The notes beneath the pieces were generated by a model. That model did not search any database, was not told where the DNA came from, and saw only the letters and a program-made list of their open reading frames with translations. From contig UCEY01000011.1 of NCBI GenBank assembly GCA_900471605.1, positions 47,443-111,442 on the forward strand: a DNA stretch of 64,000 bases. The letters are read 5' to 3'. The DNA is from Hyphomicrobiales bacterium. Lineage in GTDB: Bacteria; Pseudomonadota; Alphaproteobacteria; Rhizobiales; Rhizobiaceae. This document shows, piece by piece, positions 62,902 through 64,000 of the stretch (position 1 is its first letter; each line of letters starts with the position of its first letter). The position numbers were made by a program, and so were the translations under genes.

Positions 62902-63750
62902 TCAACGGGAAAAACAACGCTCGAAAGCGGCATCGATGACAGCGAGTTTTGCCGCCTGTGCCTCGATCATCTCCCGCACGAAGCCGGCTGAGACCCACAT
63001 GGCGGAATTGCCCCGCCGGCCCGCCCATCCCAGGCTTCCCATGGCCTCAGCCTCGCGCAGCTTGCGGTCGAGATGGGTGCGCGAGAGCTTCAGCCATCCT
63101 GCCATGTCGGCCAGCGAAGCGACCGGTGTCGGATAGCGCCGGCCGTCGGAACTGATCTCGCCGAGCCCCGCGAAGAGCCATTCCATGATCACTCCGCCGT
63201 TGTTGAGCCAGGTGAACAGCGAAAACGTTTTCTGGGGCTGGCGAATGACGGGGTCCGTCAGCAGGCCGTCGGCGATTTCCGGCTGCAGACGGGCGATGGC
63301 GCCTTCCGCAGCCTGAAATACTTCCAGACGACGGCCGTTGTCGAAACGGTCGAGCGTGACCAGATGTATCGCGGCCCAGGTATGGATCGCTTCCAGTGCG
63401 ACGGTCGAGATGGATATGGGCCGCGAGCGTCGGTCGTTAGCTGCATCCACCAGGCTGGCGTAACCGTAATGGATCATTTCCTTGATGAAGGCGTCGCCGG
63501 TGTTGCGGCTGGAGACCGCGTGCTCGGTGACGCTTGTCAGGAAACGGGAGAGCGTCGTCAGCTCGCCCTGCGCGGCGGCTCGGAAATGAAGGCCCAATGC
63601 CATATGGCCAAGCAGCCAGCGCTGCTGTGTCGCAAAAACGGAACTCAGCCGCGGATTGGCGCTGTAGGCCTCCAGCATCGTCACCGACTGCTGCTTGATC
63701 AGGGGAAGGATCAGCGCGCTGTCCGCTATCTGCAGGGCCGTTATCGCCAT
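62902..63750 (-). CDS. Hypothetical helix-turn-helix protein
   Basis: 282 residues from ATG 63750; the frame is open to 63888 without a ribosome site. The first 180 residues are helical. Residues 220-260 contain a probable helix-turn-helix (SLADMAGWLKLSRTHLDRKL) followed by a wing-like AGRRGNSAMWVSAGF. I do not recognise the family. It may be a regulator, and it stands alone at the right end of the window. Confidence 0.6.
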   Translation of the reverse strand: MAITALQIADSALILPLIKQQSVTMLEAYSANPRLSSVFATQQRWLLGHMALGLHFRAAAQGELTTLSRFLTSVTEHAVSSRNTGDAFIKEMIHYGYASLVDAANDRRSRPISISTVALEAIHTWAAIHLVTLDRFDNGRRLEVFQAAEGAIARLQPEIADGLLTDPVIRQPQKTFSLFTWLNNGGVIMEWLFAGLGEISSDGRRYPTPVASLADMAGWLKLSRTHLDRKLREAEAMGSLGWAGRRGNSAMWVSAGFVREMIEAQAAKLAVIDAAFERCFSR

Positions 63751-64000
63751 TCGTCGATCCAAAGGACTTGTGCAAAAATTCGCGGGCCACGTCGATGATA
63801 TGAGAACATGCATGGCGATGACCGCGACCGCAGCCGGGTGCTTTCCGTAGCGGCTTGCGTTCTTACCGGGCCCGACGAGGCGAGGCAACGACTTTTGCTT
63901 ACGGCTTCGTTGCGGTGGCCAGTTTGGATTTGGAGATTTGCAGAGGATTTCTTGTATTTTACGGAGGAGATTTTTTGGGCTTTGGTTGCGGGGGCAGGAT

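Overview
The window reads as a chromosomal or large-replicon segment from a rhizobial alphaproteobacterium (Rhizobium/Agrobacterium type). The grounds are uniformly high GC and GC-rich third codon positions, an lpiA-acvB pair (lysyl-phosphatidylglycerol synthase plus the AcvB/VirJ hydrolase typical of that group), a RIME-like palindromic intergenic repeat, and many opp/dpp-type ABC operons. I see no rRNA, tRNA, CRISPR array, phage or transposase gene. Almost all of it is densely packed, translationally coupled catabolic and uptake genes.

Layout: 0-0.4 kb, the end of a MarR-like regulator. 0.4-6.1 kb (minus strand), a cyclase-family hydrolase resembling isatin hydrolase, a DUF35-pseudoSDR fusion, a thiolase-fold protein without classical catalytic residues, an Ohr peroxidase, an AMP-forming acyl-CoA ligase and a SRPBCC protein. 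6.5-13.1 kb, peptide-type ABC transporter A plus an FMN hydroxyacid oxidase. 13.1-15.7 kb, a double EthD-like protein and an amino-acid ABC pair that lacks an ATPase. 15.7-21.2 kb, a module with MarR regulators at both ends, two CrtI-like FAD oxidoreductases and a second isatin-hydrolase-like cyclase. 21.2-26.1 kb, acvB, lpiA and a lipoprotein. 26.2-29.9 kb, indolepyruvate ferredoxin oxidoreductase-like iorB and iorA. 30.2-35.5 kb, transporter B. 35.65-43.6 kb, a seven-gene aerobic aryl-CoA operon led by a monooxygenase-Old Yellow Enzyme fusion of the 2-aminobenzoyl-CoA monooxygenase/reductase family. 43.9-52.0 kb, transporter C with two M20 amidohydrolases. 52.0-58.0 kb (minus), transporter D with an embedded glycerophosphodiesterase. 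58.2-63.8 kb, an ECF sigma/anti-sigma pair and small stress or unknown genes.

The genes can be joined into one hypothesis. Indolic or tryptophan-derived compounds would be oxidised to isatin, opened to isatinate and anthranilate (two cyclases, FAD oxidoreductases, possibly IorAB), activated to anthraniloyl-CoA (CoA ligase), dearomatised by the monooxygenase/reductase and finished by beta-oxidation-like steps. An 18-bp AT-rich motif built on inverted TTTA/TAAA halves recurs in front of four transcription units of this set (near 6.17, 6.35, 13.9 and 35.6 kb), and at 35.6 kb it sits on the -10 of a clear promoter. This suggests one regulator, probably one of the three MarR-type proteins here, ties the units into a regulon. 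The pathway assignment is inference; domain assignments and motif positions are read from the sequence.

Intergenic stretches above 300 bp are 6115-6518, 13804-14172, 17910-18227, 25160-25489, 29915-30243 and 43609-43927; each is described below.
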